This document shows, piece after piece, positions 33,690 through 37,757 of a stretch of DNA of 37,757 nt. Below the pieces are notes generated by a model that saw only the letters and a program-made list of their open reading frames with translations, searched no databases and had not been told where the DNA came from. The stretch covers positions 1 to 37,757 of the forward strand of contig BQJF01000041.1 in NCBI GenBank assembly GCA_021604565.1. Direction: 5' to 3'. Made by a program: the position numbers and the translations under genes. Positions within the stretch are counted from its first letter, which is position 1, and every line of letters starts with the position of its first letter. Origin of the DNA: Minwuia thermotolerans (GTDB lineage Bacteria; Pseudomonadota; Alphaproteobacteria; Minwuiales; Minwuiaceae).

Positions 33690-34619
33690 TTGAGCAAGCC
33701 CGCCCCGCGACTGACGACAGAACTTCTCTGCCTTGCCCTGCTGGCGACATTGTGGGGCTCGTCCTACCTGTTCCTGAAGGTGGCGGTAACCGAGATACCG
33801 CCGGTCACCCTGATCGCCGTCCGCGTCTCCATCGCAGCCGCCTTCCTGATGATCGTCATCACCGTTCGGCAGGAAAGGCTGCCCCGCGATCCGCTGACCT
33901 GGCGGCGGCTGCTGGTGCAGTCGTTCTTCAACAGCATCGGGGCCTGGCTGCTGGTCGCCTGGGGGCAGCAATATGTCGACAGCGCGCTGGCCAGTGTCCT
34001 GAACTCCACCTCTCCCATCTTCGTCTTCCTGATGACGGTGCTGTTCACCCGCCACGAATCGACCAGCCTGATCCGGCTCGGCGGAGCGATGCTGGGCATC
34101 CTCGGCGTTGCCCTGATCATCGGTGTCGATGCGTTGCAGGGACTGGGACAGCAGGTCGCGGGACAGCTCGCCGCCGTTGCCGGGGCCGTGCTCTATGGCG
34201 TGGCGGCGATCTACGGCCAGCGCCGGTTCGGACACCTGTCCGCACCGGTCACCGCCGCCGGGACCATGCTCTGGGCCAGCGCCGTGCTGGTGCCGCTCAG
34301 CCTGCTGATCGACCAGCCCTGGGAACTGCGCCCGTCCACCCACGCCATGGCGGCGGCGGGAATGCTGGGTCTGTTCTGCACCGGCATCGCGCTGCTGCTC
34401 TATTTCCGCCTGTTGCGCACGCTGGGCAGTCTCGGCACTGCCAGCCAGGCCTATCTGCGCGCCGGGATCGGGGTTGGTCTGGGCATGATCTTCCTTGGGG
34501 AGACGATCTCGCTGACAGTCGGGTTCGGCCTTGTGGCGGCAATCCTGGGTGTCGCCATGATCAACCTGCCGCCGTCGCTGTTCGCGCGACCGTTCCTCAG
34601 GCGCCGCCGCTTGCCATGA
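33690..34619 (+). CDS. DMT-superfamily (EamA) transporter
   Basis: This 309-residue inner-membrane protein has about ten helices in two EamA halves. The first is LLALLATLWGSSYLFLKVAV to about residue 140, and the second contains VAGAVLYGVAAIYGQRRFG to LVAAILGVAMINLPP. Conserved features are WGSSYLFLKVA, NSTSPIFVFLMTVLF and LRAGIGVGLGMIFLGE. Members export or import metabolites such as amino acids; substrate is unknown. The start is set at TTG 33690 because GGAG precedes it by eight bases and the helix begins soon after; an ATG at 33621 would add a non-conserved Cys-rich head. Its end overlaps the TSUP gene tail-to-tail by 23 bases. Confidence 0.9.
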   Translation: MSKPAPRLTTELLCLALLATLWGSSYLFLKVAVTEIPPVTLIAVRVSIAAAFLMIVITVRQERLPRDPLTWRRLLVQSFFNSIGAWLLVAWGQQYVDSALASVLNSTSPIFVFLMTVLFTRHESTSLIRLGGAMLGILGVALIIGVDALQGLGQQVAGQLAAVAGAVLYGVAAIYGQRRFGHLSAPVTAAGTMLWASAVLVPLSLLIDQPWELRPSTHAMAAAGMLGLFCTGIALLLYFRLLRTLGSLGTASQAYLRAGIGVGLGMIFLGETISLTVGFGLVAAILGVAMINLPPSLFARPFLRRRRLP

Positions 34620-35343
34620 CCGAGATGCCGAGGACCAGGATCGCCGCCTGGAACACCTGCCGGAACCGCGCCTCCGGCAGCAGCGTGCGGATGCGCCGCC
34701 CCAGCAGCATCCCGGCCAGCGCGGCGGGCACGCCGATCGCTGACATCAGCCCCAGATCCACCGAAAGCAATCCGCCCCCGGCGAGTGCCGCCAGCAACGC
34801 GAGGGTGGAGGCTGTGAACAGGATGCCCATCGCCTGCACAAGCTGATCCCGCGCCAGACCCAGCGCCTGCAGATAGATGACACCGGGCACGACGAACGAT
34901 CCGGTCATGCCGGTCAGCAGGCCGTTCAGCGTTCCGGCGACAGGACCGGCCAGACGATCCCGACGCGCGGAAAGGGCAGGCCGCCAGCCCAGCAGCCCCG
35001 ACAGGCCGTAGAGCACCAGCAGCAGACCGAGCAGCCGCACCAGCGCCGCCGTCTCCAGGTCCCGCGCCAGCCAGAGGCCAACCCAGACAGCGAGGGTCGC
35101 GGGCAGCAGGAAACGCCACAGGCGACGGATCAGCCGCAGAGGCGATCCCCCCTCCACTGCCTGCCAGATATTGGTGACCAGCGACGGCAGCAGCAGCATC
35201 GCCATTGCCCCGTACAGCGCGTCCGCCAGGGTCAGCAGCGCCAGCGCGATGGTCGGCAGACCGAAGCCGACGATACCCTTGGCGGCCCCCGCAAACAGGA
35301 ACGTGGCAATGACGATGGCGAGGAGTACGGGTTCGGGCGACAC
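34597..35343 (-). CDS. TSUP-family (TauE/SafE) membrane transporter
   Basis: This 248-residue protein has about eight hydrophobic helices in two repeats. The typical family start has FLFAGAAKGIVGFGLPTIALALL, and the second half shows LNGLLTGMTGSFVVPGVIYLQALGL. TSUP members move sulfite, sulfonates, sulfoacetate or other organic anions across the inner membrane; the substrate is not predictable here. The GTG start at 35343 is one base after the stop of the nucleotide cyclase gene, so both probably share a transcript. It converges on and overlaps the DMT gene by 23 bases. Confidence 0.92.
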   Translation of the reverse strand: MSPEPVLLAIVIATFLFAGAAKGIVGFGLPTIALALLTLADALYGAMAMLLLPSLVTNIWQAVEGGSPLRLIRRLWRFLLPATLAVWVGLWLARDLETAALVRLLGLLLVLYGLSGLLGWRPALSARRDRLAGPVAGTLNGLLTGMTGSFVVPGVIYLQALGLARDQLVQAMGILFTASTLALLAALAGGGLLSVDLGLMSAIGVPAALAGMLLGRRIRTLLPEARFRQVFQAAILVLGISVMASGGA

Positions 35344-35344
35344 C

Positions 35345-37648
35345 CTACTTGCTGGTCATGATCCAGACGCCGTCCCAGTCGTCGCCGGGCGGGTTCTCCT
35401 TCATCAGCGCACAGCGCTCGATGTAGGTATTGGCCAGCTTGTCGGAGTCGTTCGCCTTCAGCGCTTCCTCGAAATAGCTGACGGCCTTGTCCCATTCCTG
35501 GTGGCGATAGCGCTTCACGCCCTCGTTGAAGTTGCCGAGCGCATCCATCAGGTTCGGGAACGACTGGTCGTTGTGATAGTCGAGGCATTCGAAGACGCCG
35601 ACCGGCTGGGTCTTGCCCTTCACCACCACCTTGTCGATGTCACGCAGGCGATAGACGCCCTTCAGCTTCGCGACCGTGTATTCGGACAGCAGGATGCGCG
35701 CATTGTACTGCTTGCAGGCACTTTCCAGTCGGGCGGCGAGGTTCACGCCGTCGCCGATCATGGTGTAGTCCATGCGCTTCTTGGAGCCGATGTTGCCCGC
35801 GACGATGGAGCCGGTATTGAGGCCCAGCCCCATGTCCACTTCCATGTCACCGCGCTTCTTGCGCTCCACGTTCCATTCCCACAGGCGCGAGATCATGTTG
35901 ATGCCGGCACGCAGGCCGCGGTCCTCGTCATCATCATGCGGCACGGGGATACCGAAGGCGGCCATGATGGCGTCACCGATGAACTTGTCGAGCATGCCGC
36001 CCTGTTCGGAGATGCAGTCCACCATCAGCTCGAAATAGTCGTTCAGCAGGGCCACCGTGCCCTGCGCGCCGAGGGATTCGGTGATCGTGGTGAAGCCGCG
36101 CACGTCGGAGAACAGGACGGTGGCAACCGTGTCCTTGCCGCCCAGGATTTCCTCCTGATTGCCGCCGGCCAGCATCTGGTCAGCCAGGCCGGGATCCATG
36201 TAGCGCGACAGGGTGGACTTCACCCGCTTCTCGTTGGAGATATCCTCCATCATGATCAGGGTGCCGAGGGGCTTGCCGTCACCGGAGGTCAGCGGCAGCA
36301 CATTGACGTTGGCGGAGACCTTTTCCTCACCGAATGCCAGTTCCGCATCGACCGAGGTATCGCCTTCGCGGCTTTCCTCCACCCGCTCGATCTTCTCCAG
36401 CAGCCAGGCATTGGCTTCACCGAAGACATCGGCCGCCTTCTGCCCGATCACGTCCTTGGCCAGCGTGCGCATGATCCGCGCACCGGCTGCATTGCAGGTC
36501 TTGGCCTCATGCTCCTCATCGAAGGTGACGACACCGTTCGACATGGATTGCAGCATGCTCTCGTTATAGTTCTTCATCGCCTGGATATCGCCGAACAGCT
36601 TGGCGTTCTCCAGACCGATGGCGATCTGCGCGGTAAAGGCCTTCAGACGGCTCTCGTCCTCGTCGGAGAACGGACCGCCACGCTTGTTCAGCGCCTGGGT
36701 GACGCCGATGACCTTGCCGGCCTTGTTGACCACCGGCACGCAGAGGATGGACCGGGTGAAGAAGCCGGTCTGCTTGTCGAAGCCCGGATTGAAGCGCAGG
36801 TCGGCGTAGGCATAGGGAATGTTGACCGTGTCACCGGACACGAACACTGCCCCGGCGATGCCCAGATGGTTCGGCAGACGGATCTCAACGGAATCCAGCC
36901 CCTCGCCTACATGGCTGAACAGCTCGTTGGTCTTCTCGTCATTGATGAACAGGGTGGAGCGTTCGGCATCCAGCATCCGGGTCGCTTCCGACATCACCCG
37001 CTGCAGAAGTCGCGTCAGTTCCAGTTCCGAGGTCATGTCGGAGACGACGTTCAGGAACTCGATCTCGCGCTTGCGGGTGCTCTCCATCCGCTCGACAAGC
37101 TGCATCGACTGCAGGGTGATGGCGCACTGGGTGGTCATGCCCTCCAGCACCGCCATGTCGAGATCGACGAACTCGCCCTCCGCCTTGTTCAGCACCTGGG
37201 CGACACCGATGATCTCCCCCTTGGCATTCTTGACCGGCGCACAGAGGATCGACTGGGTGACGAACCCGGTTTCCTTGTCCACATCCGCATTGAAACGCTC
37301 GTCCTTGTAGGCGTCGTGGACGATCTCGCCCTCGCCCGAATGGAACACGGCACCGGCAATACCGGCATTGTCCAGGATACGTATCTCGTGGGTGCGGATG
37401 CCCTGCGCCACGCGCGAATAGAGCTCGCCCGTGGAGCTGTCGTGCAGGAACAGGGTGCCGCGTTCGGCGCGCGTTTCCTTCACGGCGACAGTGATCAGGG
37501 TGTCGAGAACAGCGTCGAGCGTATCCAGTGCCGCGACCTGGCGTGAAACGTCGAGCAGCATCTGCAGGTGGCGCAGATGCTCCGACTGGGACATGCCATC
37601 GTTCTTGCCGCCCGCCGCCCTGGGACTTCTGGCGGGGCTGTCATACAT
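35345..37648 (-). CDS. GAF-GAF-PAS class III adenylate/guanylate cyclase with TPR-like tail
   Basis: This 767-residue soluble protein has GAF1 (about residues 42-180), GAF2 (about 207-347), a PAS domain (about 360-472), a class III cyclase catalytic domain (about 505-690) and a helical TPR-like tail (about 703-750, FNEGVKRYRHQEWDKAVSYFEEALK). GAF2 has the full NKX4FX3DE motif (Asn321, Lys322, Phe327, Asp331, Glu332) of cyclic-nucleotide-binding GAFs; GAF1 lacks only the final Glu. Catalytic residues are metal Asp515 and Asp559, purine-specifying Lys555 and Thr629, and transition-state Asn636 and Arg640, so it should be active, probably making cAMP. GGAGGAG before ATG 37648 fixes the start. 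It overlaps the upstream coiled-coil gene by eight bases. Confidence 0.93.
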   Translation of the reverse strand: MYDSPARSPRAAGGKNDGMSQSEHLRHLQMLLDVSRQVAALDTLDAVLDTLITVAVKETRAERGTLFLHDSSTGELYSRVAQGIRTHEIRILDNAGIAGAVFHSGEGEIVHDAYKDERFNADVDKETGFVTQSILCAPVKNAKGEIIGVAQVLNKAEGEFVDLDMAVLEGMTTQCAITLQSMQLVERMESTRKREIEFLNVVSDMTSELELTRLLQRVMSEATRMLDAERSTLFINDEKTNELFSHVGEGLDSVEIRLPNHLGIAGAVFVSGDTVNIPYAYADLRFNPGFDKQTGFFTRSILCVPVVNKAGKVIGVTQALNKRGGPFSDEDESRLKAFTAQIAIGLENAKLFGDIQAMKNYNESMLQSMSNGVVTFDEEHEAKTCNAAGARIMRTLAKDVIGQKAADVFGEANAWLLEKIERVEESREGDTSVDAELAFGEEKVSANVNVLPLTSGDGKPLGTLIMMEDISNEKRVKSTLSRYMDPGLADQMLAGGNQEEILGGKDTVATVLFSDVRGFTTITESLGAQGTVALLNDYFELMVDCISEQGGMLDKFIGDAIMAAFGIPVPHDDDEDRGLRAGINMISRLWEWNVERKKRGDMEVDMGLGLNTGSIVAGNIGSKKRMDYTMIGDGVNLAARLESACKQYNARILLSEYTVAKLKGVYRLRDIDKVVVKGKTQPVGVFECLDYHNDQSFPNLMDALGNFNEGVKRYRHQEWDKAVSYFEEALKANDSDKLANTYIERCALMKENPPGDDWDGVWIMTSK

Positions 37649-37757
37649 GCTGCTTCTCCTCCAGCCGGTCACGCAGCTTCTGGATCGTGGTCCGCAACTG
37701 GTCCAGTTCGTTCACCTGCAGACGCTTGCTCTCCTGCATGTTCTCGCGCTGTACAGC
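37641..37757 (-). CDS. C-terminal end of an upstream gene, coiled coil (partial)
   Basis: A frame open from the window edge codes for 38 residues ending KLRDRLEEKQHV, with stop TGA at 37641-37643. The segment LQVNELDQLRTTIQKLRDRLEE shows heptad spacing of Leu and Ile, so it is a coiled coil. The stop overlaps the cyclase start by eight bases (ATGTATGA), placing it upstream in the same operon. An internal ATG could also make it a short peptide. Nothing more can be said without the sequence beyond 37757. Confidence 0.6.
   Translation of the reverse strand, partial: AVQRENMQESKRLQVNELDQLRTTIQKLRDRLEEKQHV

Noticed and set aside
35171..37546. Open + strand frame of about 791 codons antisense to the cyclase gene
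   Set aside because: The - strand frame encodes a complete GAF-GAF-PAS-cyclase with catalytic residues. The + frame is a high-GC shadow rich in His, Gln, Arg and Asp with no recognisable domain.
1..37757. CRISPR arrays, tRNA or rRNA genes, insertion sequences, prophage genes
   Set aside because: I found no regular short repeats with spacers, no recognisable RNA genes and no transposase or integrase motifs on reading the window. A dedicated covariance-model search was not possible.

Overview
The window is a compact, GC-rich chromosomal segment, most likely from an alphaproteobacterium of the Rhodospirillales type. The evidence is the high GC with strong third-position bias, the order etfB-etfA-3-hydroxyacyl-CoA dehydrogenase, the block prs / rplY (L25 with acidic tail) / pth / ychF, and the block lgt / midA / pgeF. 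The taxon is inferred from gene families and order, not from a marker-gene search. No tRNA, rRNA, CRISPR array, transposase or phage gene was seen. No stretch over 300 bases lacks a gene; the longest gap is 21475-21689.

Layout. 1-2661: electron transfer flavoprotein (etfB, etfA) and a 3-hydroxyacyl-CoA dehydrogenase, with two clear hairpin terminators. 2778-7481: an orphan BMP-type periplasmic binding protein (-), a RidA-like protein and a glycerophosphodiester phosphodiesterase (+), a nucleotidyltransferase-like gene and a small membrane protein (-), then purD (+). 7482-7635: a 33-bp perfect inverted repeat. 7636-8615: a PaaI-type thioesterase behind a TrmH-family RNA methyltransferase (-). 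8749-14546: a six-gene + strand catabolic operon (SDR, MarR regulator, Old-Yellow-Enzyme protein with an FN3-like tail, 2-aminobenzoate/benzoate-type CoA ligase, cupin, MFE-2-like SDR), preceded by a perfect 14-bp palindrome that overlaps the predicted -10 box.

14569-21474: a three-gene - strand operon, read as transglutaminase-DUF2126 (1111 aa), then circularly permuted ATP-grasp fused to alpha-E (867 aa), then a second transglutaminase (318 aa). It looks like a poorly characterised peptide-bond making and breaking system and is the best candidate here for unexplored biology. 21690-23650: a sensor histidine kinase coupled to a small exported SUOX-fold-like protein.

23751-27210: housekeeping genes (ychF, pth, rplY, prs). 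27325-32070: a lipoprotein, a possible 22-residue membrane peptide, an M24-fold enzyme that has lost all five metal ligands, pgeF, midA and lgt. 32130-37757: an exported DUF2330 protein, a DMT transporter, a TSUP transporter, a GAF-GAF-PAS-class III nucleotide cyclase with a TPR-like tail and a canonical NKFDE motif (the layout of cyanobacterial CyaB1/CyaB2), and the coiled-coil end of an upstream gene cut by the window edge.

Functional links. CoA-thioester chemistry dominates the left third: the ligase would make an aryl- or acyl-CoA, the OYE protein and the two SDRs would modify it, and ETF with the 3-hydroxyacyl-CoA dehydrogenase could serve downstream beta-oxidation. The MarR gene inside the operon, with a palindrome over the promoter, suggests substrate-relieved autorepression. 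The substrate cannot be read from sequence.
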